From: Rugalucina vietnamica
Lineage: Eukaryota; Mollusca; Bivalvia; Lucinida; Lucinidae
Assembly: GCA_964017185.1 (NCBI GenBank)
Contig: OZ024884.1
Location: 19,500,048-19,564,047 of the forward strand
Direction of reading: 5' to 3'
DNA length: 64,000 nucleotides
Positions 1-10,166 of the stretch are shown here, piece by piece (the first letter of the stretch is position 1; each line of letters begins with the position of its first letter). The translations under genes and the position numbers were made by a program. The notes beneath the pieces are model-generated. The model was not told where the DNA came from. It searched no databases and worked only from the letters and a program-made list of their open reading frames with translations.

Positions 1-141
1 TTATATTCCAAACTGCAGTTGATTGTGATTGTTCTGAAGTCAGACAGACGCTTTACAACTTGATCTATTAGGTCGCGGTCCGCTGCGTTGTTGTTTCGGA
101 GATGATTCTTGCCAAATCCACTTGGAGTCAACTCATCTTTA
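1..141 (-). CDS. Possible coding stretch running off the left edge, product unknown
   Basis: Read on the minus strand, about 46 codons are open from near 150 to the window edge. The composition is protein-like, with charged and aliphatic residues in helix spacing (for example ADRDLIDQVVKRLSDF), and the other frames close quickly. I recognise no family. No strong splice acceptor precedes it: the upstream bases lack a pyrimidine tract. It lies on the same strand as the terminal exon at 923-1089, but that exon ends in a stop, so the two cannot simply be one transcript. It could be an exon of another gene, a gene remnant or chance. The left part is outside the window. Confidence 0.35.
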
Positions 142-313
142 ACAATTCTTTATTGCCCAAACACTTACAAAGATAACTGTATCCAAGTGTAGGAAGGTAA
201 AATATTACAAGAGCTTTAACTGTAATGTCTGTCTTAATTGAAATTTGGGTGAGGAAGCAAAATAGTTCCTTGACTACTGCATCGATGTCACGTGACTCAG
301 TGATGACACCCAC
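128..313 (-). CDS. Possible second open stretch beside the edge fragment, product unknown
   Basis: A minus-strand frame of about 60 codons with plausible protein composition overlaps the upstream end of the edge fragment in another frame. It contains a good splice-donor match (TTT then GTAAGTG) at about 171-178. A splice from there into the edge stretch would need an intron of only about 30-50 bases, too short for a mollusc. Either the donor is used with an acceptor outside the window, or this is decayed coding sequence. No known domain is visible. Confidence 0.22.
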   Translation of the reverse strand: MGVITESRDIDAVVKELFCFLTQISIKTDITVKALVIFYLPTLGYSYLCKCLGNKELLKMS

Positions 314-922
314 GATGAAAGGTCAGCGGGTGCAACCGATAGCAGACCCTGTGTACTTTAGAAAATTATATTTTGATAAAATGACCTAATATATGAATTC
401 GTAAGCCATGAGCCTTAATCATAGACGCTAAAAACTCTTCGTTTCATGCCTGCAATTCTGTTTTTGACGCAAGATGACTCAAAGTTATAATCCGTCCTTG
501 TTTTTGAAAGTTCAGATGTATCTAAATACAATACCAATGTGAGCGATATTAAATTACAATTTTCTAACGATGTTTTTCTAACACAGAGTCTGGTTCTGTT
601 GCCAAGTTTAGATTAACTGCAAGAACAGCATACCGACACAAGCCGGCAATAAATTCCATGTTCAATTTCCATGAATTAAAGATCATTATATGTAAGAACA
701 TTAAACGTTTGACTTCATCGCCCACTGTACTTTAACTTTGAATTACGTTTGTGGTCGTAAGCAGTACTTAGACCCGTTGTCCACCGAGTTGGTCCAGTGT
801 GAATGTTTCAAAATTGGCAACAAGTTCCTAGAGTCTCCAAAATCAAAACTGTCATTTATATGTCTTCAAACCACACAAAAAACACTTGTTTACACCATAA
901 ATCTATATAATCCTCTTTTAAT
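314..922. other. No feature recognised
   Basis: AT-rich sequence without a convincing open frame or a repeat shared with the rest of the window. The 40 or so bases below 923 would be the 3' UTR of the terminal exon; an ATTAAA hexamer (minus strand, about 916-921) could serve as its poly(A) signal. Confidence 0.4.
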
Positions 923-1089
923 TCACTCGTAGATATGCACTTTTTTGTCTGTGTGTGAATCTTCCCATTCGGCAAAGGCTACATTAAAATGCGTCTCTTT
1001 CACCTCATTAGTTGACGCACTAAAGTCCTCTATGTTTGGTATGTTACAGTCAGGGGTATCTCGTGTCAGCTTAACAAACTCCAGATGGT
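923..1089 (-). CDS. 3'-terminal coding exon of an unidentified gene
   Basis: On the minus strand a textbook acceptor (TTCTATTTTTCAG) ends at 1090-1092. It is followed by 167 bases that read without a stop for 54 codons and close with TGA at 923-925. The reading enters in phase 1: the first two bases complete a codon from the previous exon. The peptide begins HLEFVKLTRDTPDC, is acidic and hydrophilic, and ends DKKVHIYE. There is no membrane segment or familiar domain. The character would suit the cytoplasmic tail or C-terminus of a larger protein, but that is only inference. It contains no in-frame methionine, so a start-codon ORF search would miss it. Upstream exons should lie at higher coordinates; none was recognised nearby, so the intron may be long. 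Confidence 0.6.
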
Positions 1090-1092
1090 CTG

Positions 1093-1584
1093 AAAAATAG
1101 AAGACATGAAGAGATGAAAGGGAAATCGGTAAGAAAAACTCATCCCGACTGAATTTGATTAAATTAAATTAACTGGAAACAGGTAATACAAAATAAAATG
1201 GTTTGCATTTGTAAAATTGCTTTTTGGCTATGTATTTTCTATGTATTTCAAATAACTTTAAACATTTTTCTAGCCATTAGTTATGAGTGAGATATTCATA
1301 GTTCGCTTCAACGGGTTTTTGCACATTAAACTAAAAATGATTACCATTTTTGCCTTTGGCTTGATACAAGACTAAAATTTTGTAAATTCAACCTCAGATG
1401 TGACTGATAGAGGAAATCAGCACACATTCAGTGGTAAAACGCTTAGACTTAGCTATTTATATTATTTTTTTTACGTTTCAAGAAGTTTCGTATATATGTT
1501 CAAGGATGGTCAGGGAATGCACATGTCTAACTTTTATTCAGACATTATCCCCAGACCTTTGAATTGTTTTCCGTACCTCGACTA
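1093..1584. other. No feature recognised
   Basis: AT-rich, presumably intron of the gene ending at 923. No matching donor or further exon was found by eye. Confidence 0.35.
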
Positions 1585-1830
1585 TCAGTAGATATGATTA
1601 ACCCATATTTGACGAATGGATTCTCCCATCATTATCTTTTTGATGAGTCCACTTTCATTTTTAGGGGTGTTATAAGTGATTTTTCAATTCATTTTTTGAT
1701 GAAATTCCTCCAAGCAAACAGGATAGCCCCAGATGGGACGCCGCGTTCTGCGGCGTCCTATTTGGGGCTATTCTGTTTGCCTTTGTCCAATAAAACGGAC
1801 GCCAGGCTTAAATGAGTTAAGGAATGGAAA
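1585..1830. repeat. Repeat family M, copy 1 (short palindromic MITE-like element)
   Basis: The segment has the shared landmarks GACGAATGG, GAGTCCACTTTCATTTT, an inner palindrome around GACGCCGC...GCGGCGTC flanked by AAACAGGATAGC/GCTATTCTGTTT, and a closing CAGGCTTAAATGAGTTAA. The same landmarks recur at 19086-19262 and, inverted, at 57530-57805. It has no coding capacity, and the class is unresolved. Confidence 0.6.
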
Positions 1831-2924
1831 TCAACTGTTTGTCCTCAAACAGTACTTCTGTTTCGACTATTGCTATAGGTGTCTGAATCTCAGTTTCTGT
1901 GTCAGGGGTACTATGTTATGGGTACCTTCTTGGAAAGGGCTGTTCACATGGTAAATGTCAGCATATTTTCATCCTCCTTGTATACTCTTTTGTAGGAGGT
2001 TTTGCTTTCTGGTTTAAAGCGGTTTGGCTCTCAATGCCAAATGTCTGCATTGATGAGGGGTACAACATTGTGGAGAAAAAAGCATAAAGACAAAACTACC
2101 AATGTTTTCTTAAAACGTTGTTGAGAAACAATCATTAACAATGTTTGATTGATCTTTGGTTTTGTGCTTTGGATGGGCTGCATTAGTAATTTTTGTTAGA
2201 CTTCCGTGATCCTAAACTTTTGTTTCATTCTTACAAGTGGTTGCTATATTGTGCTAGAGTACCCTTTTTATCAGACCTACATGTACGATGTTGACCTTGA
2301 AAAATGCTGCATGCATGCCCTTGTTTTTATCGCATTCATTTTACTTGTTTTGTTTTGTCTGCGATTCTGTTTCGTTTTGGTATTTTACTTCAATATTTTC
2401 TGTAAATCCACGATGAACACAGATGTGGTCATATCGATCTGGTCAGTTGTCTTTGTCAATAAGTGGCATGTTAAACATCAGCGGTTAACCAATACTTCGT
2501 AATAAATTGTAAAAAGTTTATGAAATAATAGAATGGAATCAAAATCTGTTAACCTCCTGCAACTACGCACTGTCTACCCAGTGCTATTTCTTATTGTTGC
2601 ACTTTTTAACAGATATTTGAGATGAGGCCTAATTTTTTCTTGAGAGATATTAAAATCAGAAAAAAACCAAAAAACTCTTGTAATCAGAATCGGTTTTAAA
2701 TTATAAGTCCAAACTGGAAATAAAATCGAAAATATATATTTCCAAAATAGGTTGTTTTCCATAAAATAAAGTACTTGCCTGTTTAAACATCCAGAGTTTA
2801 ATTTTCATAAAAGTTACTCAGTTCCTTGACGCAATACGGGTGTTTCTGATGTAAAATACCATTTTAATCTTTTTGTTTATGGATAAATACCATATCTGAA
2901 TCGCTCTGAAGCCGAAAGTGTACA
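1831..2924. other. No feature recognised
   Basis: AT-rich DNA. The open frames here (up to 98 codons, plus strand 2206-2502) are hydrophobic, low-complexity readings without domain or splice support. Confidence 0.35.
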
Positions 2925-3245
2925 ACAAGCAAGGATAGTGGGAGATATATACATGTGTAGGATGATAACATATTGAAGGTGGCCGTTTTAAAGTACAACT
3001 TGAAATATCACATTTGTGATTATGGTGTAATCAACAATCACTGTATCCAGTAATGGAACATTGGTGAAATAATATGTACATGTATGATGAGCACGATGAG
3101 TAGCTTTTTCGGCTAAATTAAACTAAATGCAAAGATAGCGTACACGAAAGGTAAGAATATAGACTTTAAACACCAAGTGTTTAGATAAATCGCAGTAGAT
3201 CCACTTTAGAACTGTCAGAAAATAATTTTCTATAGGACAAATTAA
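2925..3245 (+). repeat. Repeat family P, degenerate copy
   Basis: Weak resemblance to the family best seen at 8345-9080, 18565-19000 and 23250-23470: shared snippets such as GATGAGCACGATGAGTAGCT, then AAATGCAAAGATAG and GGTAAGAATA. Old and strongly diverged. Confidence 0.35.
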
Positions 3246-3484
3246 TTTTACCAGTAAGTCCAATAACGAGAATCTGTTCGGTTCTTATAGAAGCAATGAT
3301 TCTTATTCTATGTTCGATTTCTTGAACAATACAACACACAGATCAAACAGAAAATATGCATAACATGCAGTACAAACGATGTGCGGGAAGACTTTGTGCG
3401 GCTACCATACGAACAAAAATTTATACAAATAAAAGATGGTTTACTCTAAGACTGGTTAATACCTGAGCACAGCTTAAAGACATA

Positions 3485-3720
3485 TGAGCCGCCTCATGAG
3501 AAAACCAACAATCTGCATATGCAAAAACAAAGACGCAGATCAGCTTCGCGGTAACCGCGAAGCTGATCAGCGTCTTCGTTTTCGCTACTCGGATAGTACA
3601 ATTCCTCTTCTACTAAAATCCGAAATTTCAAGCTTCTAGCCTGCTTCTGTTGCTGTACAGGTCGGTTTGTGTCGGACCTGTTCAGAAACCACATTGTTGG
3701 TTTTCCCATGAGGCGGCTCA
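3485..3720 (+). mobile_element. MITE/foldback family A, copy 1
   Basis: A 236-bp element with inverted ends: TGAGCCGCCTCATGAGAAAA at the left and its complement at the right. Inside the left half is a perfect hairpin (GCAGATCAGCTTCGCGG / CCGCGAAGCTGATCAGCG). No protein is encoded, so it needs a transposase supplied elsewhere. It is flanked by AT-rich bases (ATA/TATA), compatible with a TA-type target but not proof of it. At least seven relatives lie in this window, in both orientations. Confidence 0.8.
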
Positions 3721-3740
3721 TATATTCCTGTCTATTGAGT

Positions 3741-5050
3741 AAAAATAATTGTTAGATCCTTTGGAAGCAGTAAAACATTCAAAGCGAGAAGATGGGCCAT
3801 ATTGTACAATTTCGGGTAATAAACCTTCTTCAGTGACCCTTTACAAAACTGGCAGCGAAAGCCAGACATTTTTGCTGCAATTTCAAGAATTTACATCGGT
3901 GTAGTCTAAATCAAAGACTCATATTCCCAAAGGGGCCAAATAATCAAAATACTGTTAAGAAGGTGATTCTTAACGTCCAATATATTTGCAATGCTTCAAA
4001 TATATTCACTGATCCCAAAGGATCAAAAGAAAAATATAATCTGCACTATGGATGATGTACGGGGAGACTTTTTAGGGCCGCCACACGGCACAACACCAGC
4101 TGCAGTAACAGCAAATAAAAATAATTGTTAGATCCTTTGGAAGCAGTAAAACATTCAAAGCGAGAAGATGGGCCATATTGTACAATTTCGGGTAATAAAC
4201 CTTCTTCAGTGACCCTTTACAAAACTGGCAGCGAAAGCCAGACATTTTTGCTGCAATTTCAAGAATTTACATCGGTGTAGTCTAAATCAAAGACTCATAT
4301 TCCCAAAGGGGCCAAATAATCAAAATACTGTTAAGAAGGTGATTCTTAACGTCCAATATATTTGCAATGCTTCAAATATATTCACTGATCCCAAAGGATC
4401 AAAAGAAAAATATAATCTGCACTATGGATGATGTACGGGGAGACTTTTTAGGGCCGCCACACGGCACAACACCAGCTGCAGTAACAGCAAATAAAAATAA
4501 TTGTTAGATCCTTTGGAAGCAGTAAAACATTCAAAGCGAGAAGATGGGCCATATTGTACAATTTCGGGTAATAAACCTTCTTCAGTGACCCTTTACAAAA
4601 CTGGCAGCGAAAGCCAGACATTTTTGCTGCAATTTCAAGAATTTACATCGGTGTAGTCTAAATCAAAGACTCATATTCCCAAAGGGGCCAAATAATCAAA
4701 ATACTGTTAAGAAGGTGATTCTTAACGTCCAATATATTTGCAATGCTTCAAATATATTCACTGATCCCAAAGGATCAAAAGAAAAATATAATCTGCACTA
4801 TGGATGATGTACGGGGAGACTTTTTAGGGCCGCCACACGGCACAACACCAGCTGCAGTAACAGCAAATAAAAATAATTGTTAGATCCTTTGGAAGCAGTA
4901 AAACATTCAAAGCGAGAAGATGGGCCATATTGTACAATTTCGGGTAATAAACCTTCTTCAGTGACCCTTTACAAAACTGGCAGCGAAAGCCAGACATTTT
5001 TGCTGCAATTTCAAGAATTTACATCGGTGTAGTCTAAATCAAAGACTCAT
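3741..5050 (+). repeat. 376-bp tandem satellite (family D), about 3.5 units
   Basis: The landmark GTTAGATCCTTTGGAAGCAG starts at 3751, 4127, 4503 and 4879, a period of exactly 376 bp. The three full units look identical by eye, and the fourth is cut at 5050 in the middle of a unit. Each unit ends with CAGCTGCAGTAACAGCAAAT before the next begins. Older relatives are dispersed at 10.0-12.2, 22.5-22.9, 24.9-26.5, 46.2, 59.5 and 61.4 kb, sometimes as diverged tandems. Such near-identity implies very recent amplification or an assembly artefact. Tandem-core elements of the bivalve 'pearl' type are a known parallel. Confidence 0.9.
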
Positions 5051-5407
5051 AGCTAATCTATGATAAGGGACGGGATACTAGAAGACAGGTTGGGGGCAAA
5101 ATCAATGATTGCAGAGGGAGGCAGTTTTATTGCACATGTTATGCAGAGACCATAAATTCAACAAACAGTGGTACTACAGGTATCATATTATCCATTAGAG
5201 GCCTCTTTATTACTCCCTGTAGAGATATAATAATTACTTCATTAAGACAGTCCTTTGATCTCTGGACCATATTGCACCATTAGGGGTCATTAACCAAATA
5301 AACAGTGGTACGAATTTAGCTCCACCAGACGCTTAGCCTTTAAGCCTTAACCATTTTATGTCCTTTAGCCCTAAGAATTTTTTTATAATACTGAACATTC
5401 TAATGCG
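5051..5407. other. No feature recognised
   Basis: Moderately AT-rich single-copy-looking DNA without a protein-like frame. Confidence 0.35.
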
Positions 5408-5580
5408 TTTTATGTTTTGATGTATTATTGTGCTGTGCCTTTCTTTGCATGTTCATATATCTAGTTCAGTTCGGGAAACTGAGTGCCCACCTTTAGGGAA
5501 ATGGCTTCTCACTCAGCTTACGATATGCTATTTTTGTATAAATACCTGATTGTAAATTTTCCCAACTTGGTTTTTAGGTT
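5408..5580 (+). repeat. Repeat family C, partial diverged copy
   Basis: Carries the C core in order: TTTTATGTTTTG, then GTTCGGGAAACTGAGTG, CCACC...GGGAAATGGCT, TCACTCAGCTTACGATATG, TATAAATACCTGATTGT and the CCCAACTTGGTTTTTAGG end. Better copies lie at 12186-12800, 33640-33955 and 47925-48455. Confidence 0.6.
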
Positions 5581-6304
5581 GAATCTTTGTTTATGATTAC
5601 ACCAGTACATGATCATCTCTTACTTTTAACATTTTCTATAAAAGATTTATATCATGTAAAGATTCCACATACCTGCTTTTCAGTACACTCCCAAACTTTA
5701 TATGAACTCAGATTTACTGTTAAACGCCTTTCAGACTGGAACTGCTTCACTATGTTGTTTGATGCCATGTCTTCAGACAAACAAGTTATTTAACGACAAT
5801 CTGACTCACATGGTCCCTTAGATGAGTAAGCAAGCATTTCCATATAATACTAAAACATTAAGCACAGCCATTGCATTCCTATGGAACCAAACTCCCTTTC
5901 TTGATCTATAATATTTTACGCGCGATTTGTAACATGAAATATTAGGTCAATTAATATATCTGAACCTATCTTATGTTATAGAAACAATATGTTTCATATT
6001 TTCTATATTTTAGAAAATGTTTCGACAGACGCAAAGGGGGAGTAATTCATTGCATTATTTGCTTTTGTTGTTCCAAACACTGAATAGGTCAGGCAGATTT
6101 GAATTTGAATAAGTTTGGTAAACAAGGGGTTTGTTTTGAAGTTTGTCAGTTATCAAAATCATTCGACATTTGCTGAAAAATTCAACAAATTCCACATGAA
6201 ATGCGGAATATTTTCGGCACTAAGGTACCTTTAAATTGTCCGCCTGCAAATTAGTAAACTCATCAATTATATTGCAGCAATGGTGTAAATGGATGGGTAA
6301 CATT
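5581..6304. other. No feature recognised
   Basis: No convincing gene. A 68-codon plus-strand frame (5587-5793) begins at the edge of repeat C and has no supporting feature. Confidence 0.3.
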
Positions 6305-6541
6305 TGAGCCATCTTGTGGGAAAACCAACAATGTGGTTTCCGAACAGGTCCGACACAAATCAGGCTGTACAGTCATAGAAAAGAGCTAGAAGCTTGAAAT
6401 TTTGGAGTTAAGTAGAGGAGGAATTGTACTATCCGAGTAGCGAAAACAAAGGCGCTGATCAGCTTCGCGGTAACCTTTGTTTTTGATCTGCGCCTTTGTT
6501 TTCGCATATGCAGATTGTTGGTTTTCCCATGGGGCGGCTCA
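6305..6541 (-). mobile_element. MITE/foldback family A, copy 2 (inverted)
   Basis: Same element as 3485-3720 in reverse orientation: TGAGCCATCTTGTGGGAAAA at the left, CCCATGGGGCGGCTCA at the right. The inner hairpin has partly lost one arm. Flanks are ATT/TTT. Confidence 0.75.
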
Positions 6542-6907
6542 TTTAATAAGAGCTTCATCCAGAATGAGAGTTCTTTTCGCTTTGAAACTGTAGATGTCGA
6601 TTTTACGGTCAGTTGACTGTCTATGATTTACTGGACATTTCTGGGAATGATTCATACCATATTTGTCTGCATTCGCTATGATTGACCATTTTATAAATGG
6701 TCTGTACTTTTATCACGTTCAGAAATAAATGTGTCTTAGAGCAGAGATCACAGAGTTTGGTCAATAATTTCTTGTGGATTTATGTCTCTTATCATGTTTG
6801 AGACAACAAACATTTCCGTGCATTATAATGCACGCCAGATTGTATTTTAGCTGTACATCAATGTGCAGCTGGGATTGGCGAAAAACATTAAGCAATCCTC
6901 ACGATAG

Positions 6908-6938
<31 letters not shown>

Positions 6939-6946
6939 TGTATGTA

Positions 6947-6992
<46 letters not shown>
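6908..6992. repeat. Compound microsatellite (TATG)n(TG)n
   Basis: About eleven TATG units pass directly into about twenty TG units. An 'open frame' across it is only the repeat being read. Confidence 0.98.
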
Positions 6993-6993
<1 letters not shown>

Positions 6994-7072
6994 CATAAAA
7001 AAATTCCGAACCCTGAAATCAAGGAGGCAAGAAACGTGATGACAGTTATGAATTTACTCGCCTTGAGTTTGG

Positions 7073-7258
7073 TTAAGGCTCGCGAGAGACCACCTTTTCA
7101 GGAACAGCTGCATTTTCAGTTAACCATATTCTACTTGACGCCTTGGCCCCATAAAATCGATATAAGCCCTCCATTAATCGTTCCAATGCGGTTCTGATGT
7201 TACTTATCTTTACATACGATTTTGTTCGTTCTCTCTGCCACTTCGTTGTATTTACCAT
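7073..7258 (-). CDS. Weak open frame, product unknown
   Basis: A 61-codon minus-strand frame of reasonable, basic composition (TALERLMEGLYRFYGAK inside) that ends at a TAA. The upstream side is a family P repeat, and the start codon sits in the conserved P segment (ATGCAAAGATGGTAAATAC). It may therefore be a fragment of what that repeat once encoded rather than a host gene. No domain was recognised. Confidence 0.2.
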   Translation of the reverse strand: MVNTTKWQRERTKSYVKISNIRTALERLMEGLYRFYGAKASSRIWLTENAAVPEKVVSREP

Positions 7259-7600
7259 CTTTGCATTTAGATGGCTACCTTACTGGGAAAGAGTTTGTCA
7301 TCTTGCTCTTCATACGTTTCGAAAAATATGTTGTGTTGTCATTTCTTTTTTCTCCTAGTGTCGTGGTTGGGATCTAATAATAAGTTGCATAATTTCATGG
7401 CCATCTTTTCTTTTAATCTTGTCTATTTTGGACGGAATTCGGACATTGTTATATTATCCCCTGCCATTTCTCTTTTCATTAAGAATACTATTTCCAATCT
7501 AAAGGAATAAACAGGTGTTTACTTAAAGATTTGAAAAGTGGGACGGTGACGGAAAGGAATCGAATTCAACGCAAATTACGCAGAAAAAGGTACACCCAGT
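7255..7600 (-). repeat. Repeat family P, inverted copy
   Basis: Reverse-strand copy with the hallmark ACGTATGAAGAGCAAGATGA followed by an AACTCTTTCCCAGTAAGGTA block. These are also present, more or less decayed, at 8.4, 14.2, 18.8 and 23.4 kb. Confidence 0.5.
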
Positions 7601-7866
7601 TCGAAAGCTTGCTTACCACCCCCTACCTTCGGTTTATCTTGTAAAATATGCACCATCACACTTTAGTTATTCGAAACGTTTAATGGTGCGTAATTAAATA
7701 TGTGTATTACTTCGTTTAAATTACAGAAATGAAAAAGCGAATCAAATTTCGTTACACTAAATACCCATCTTATTGGCAATTAAAGTAATGGTTGCACTTT
7801 GTGAGTAAGATATGCATGCGTCACCTATTTGCTGACTATAAGCTATACATTAATGCGATTTCGATT

Positions 7867-8101
7867 TAAGCGGCCACATCAGAAAACCAACAATATGCAT
7901 ATGCAAAACCAAAGGCGCAGATTAGCTTCGCAGTTACTGCGAAGTTGTTCAGCGCCTTCGATTTCGCTACACGGATAGCACAATTCTTCTACTTTCTACA
8001 TCCAAAATTTCCAGTCTCTAGCCATTTTCTGAAACTGTGTAGGCCATTTTGTGTCTGACCCGTTCGGAGACCACATTGTTGGTTTTCTCCGTTGCGGCTC
8101 A
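7867..8101 (+). mobile_element. MITE/foldback family A, copy 3
   Basis: Diverged copy of the TGAGCCGCC element. The left end is altered, but AGAAAACCAACAAT, the inner hairpin around CTTCGCAGTTACTGCGAAG and the right end GTTGCGGCTCA are clear. Confidence 0.75.
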
Positions 8102-8149
8102 TTTAACCACAAAACAATTATTTTCAAAGAATTTTAAAGAGTAATCAGC

Positions 8150-8345
8150 ATCAACAACATCGTCATCGACAATGTTAGTACACGTGTGGTCATAGCACGT
8201 CCATCTTATCCAGTGGATAACGTCGTGAACTAAATATGATATGGCATTTATTGAACGAGCCTTCTGCGAGGTTTATAAATTTCATATCAAATGACCACTC
8301 GTGTAAGAATCGTTTTATTTTTACTTACATAATTTAACGTCCTCA
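8150..8345 (+). repeat. Repeat family G, copy 1
   Basis: Shares ACACGTGTGGTCAT, ATCCAGTGGATAACG, GAACGAGCC and ATATCAAATGACCACTCGTG with the better copy at 20090-20370. It is a decayed palindrome-containing element. Confidence 0.55.
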
Positions 8346-9080
8346 CAATGGACAGATTTTCAATGAAAAGTAAGAATAGATGAACCAGGAATCGATGCAG
8401 ATAAGTATAAAGTTCCAACATACACACCAGGTAGGAAATATAACCAAACAAAATTTTTGGATATCACACTCGAAGAGCAGACTGACAAACTCTTTCCCAA
8501 CATGGTATCAATCCGGCTAAATTTCAACTAAAACCAAAGGCAACGAGCACAACAGAGAGGCAGACACAATAAACAGTCGTATCATGAAGTTAAACCACTT
8601 TTCCTTGGACACCAACTCACACCGATTGCCGTTTTTACTGGGGACAACGCCGAAAACCATGTTTCATAGGGTCATCCTTTTACTGGGGACATGTCGATTT
8701 TATAAAGAAAGAAAATTAAATAAAAACAAACAACGTGTTCAACTGGCGAACACGTGTAACAAAACCTTTTGATGTAATTAAGTCAAAATCCCAACCAAAG
8801 ACCCTCAGAAATATAAAGATTATTATTTTTAAAACCATTTTTACTAGGACAGCGAAATTACCATTTCTACTGGTACATCAGTATGTACATACTCGAAACT
8901 TAAAAAAGGGGAATCAAATAAAAATAATTGTATTCGACTGGCTAAATTAACATCCCAACCCAAAGACACCAAGCGGAACAGAAAGAATAATACAAGGCAT
9001 AACATCATACCTGAAAAACGCTAAAACGCGCAGTGTTGAGTTATTACAACACATGCGAAGAGCCCGACAAGAAAAGCAGC
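8346..9080 (+). repeat. Repeat family P, long composite copy
   Basis: Contains CGAAGAGCAGACTGACAAAC, CTCTTTCCCAACATGGTA and GAGCACAACAGAGAGGCAGA, all recurrent in family P. Within it TTTTTACTGGGGACA recurs in loose form four times (about 8629, 8671, 8838, 8866). There is no intact open frame. The class is unknown. Confidence 0.45.
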
Positions 9081-9115
9081 AACTCGACCATCAAAAATCA
9101 AAGAAGACCCCGACG

Positions 9116-9245
9116 ACATTTTGTTACGGACGTTATCAATGACGCAAAAATGTTAATACACGTGTGGTCCTAATACTTGTTATGACATGACGTAAACCAC
9201 TGAAAAGCTGATAAACACATTTTACTAATGTACAAGCATCACAAT
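9116..9245 (+). repeat. Repeat family G, partial copy
   Basis: TTGTTACGGACGTTATCAAT, ACACGTGTGGTC and ATGACATGACGTAAACCACTG match the right half of the element at 20090-20370. Confidence 0.5.
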
Positions 9246-10039
9246 TGTCCACATACAAAACCCGTCATTTAAACATAAATATCTTACCTTCCAAGAATAC
9301 GTGCCGTGAAAGTTATTTTAAACGTTTTAAAAGGATAAAACATATAGTACTTAATGACGTGACATAAGTGATTACATGAATGATGATCTGTACTTTCATT
9401 TGCGTTAATAAAAATGCTGGCTTGCAGGAAAAATGCTTGCTAGATGGCACAATTCACATTGTATTTCGTACATATATGAAGACATTTATCGTTAAAGTTA
9501 CATTCTTGGTCTAAGCAAATCTCAATATCGTTTTAGTCTAAAGAAAGCAGCTTTAACAGGTGTGCATGATGCCGCAGTTCATAGTTCTTTATCTCTAAGA
9601 TTTGAAATTTTCAGCGGCCGAGAACCCAAAATCTACAATATTATGTGTAAAGCACAAAGGTTCGAATGCAAACGTTTGTACCCAATGGCTTTCTTCGCAC
9701 CCTTTACATTATTACGCAAAAGAAACGGTGATACACGCCAACATTCGGAAACAACAAATTGTAGTATATATCCAAAGTAACGCTAATAATGTGCGGGAGA
9801 AACCTAACAGTTCTCGCATATTCCTCTAAATAAACATTTTATTTCATTTAATTAATTGAATACGCGTGTGCCTTTACATTGCCTTGAGTGTCTGTAATAA
9901 TATTTTGGCAATGAAATCGAGGCTGAAGCATGCTTGATTGACATATGGTAAAGAGGAGTGTTTGTTTGTTTCATTTATTACTTTGGACTTGAAAAGTATG
10001 AGTTTCGTAGTTGGAAAACCTATCGTCTGGTTTTCATCG
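9246..10039. other. No feature recognised
   Basis: Two overlapping plus-strand frames of 72-75 codons (9562-9829) have no domain, splice or repeat support. Confidence 0.3.
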
Positions 10040-10166
10040 TTATTATCTACCATGTTGCCAAATATAGGGTCACTGATGAGGCTTGAGTAGCCGAAACCGA
10101 CGTATGGCCCATTCCATTTCTCATTAATGTTATCCCTGCTCTTAAAAGAACTCAGTTATACTTTTT
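10040..10166 (-). repeat. Satellite family D, left part of a copy split by element B
   Basis: ATGTTGCCAAATATAGGGTC through CATTAATGTTATCCCTGCTC matches the reverse of family D. The D sequence resumes at 11832 after the B insertion. Confidence 0.7.

Noticed and set aside
2206-2502. 98-codon hydrophobic plus-strand frame as a membrane protein
   Set aside because: T-rich low-complexity DNA commonly gives such frames; no conserved motif or upstream signal.
3741-5050. CRISPR-like array
   Set aside because: The 376-bp units are wholly repetitive with no short-repeat/unique-spacer structure, and the genome is animal.
6774-6998. 74-codon frame rich in Y/V/C repeats
   Set aside because: Pure reading of the (TATG)n(TG)n microsatellite.
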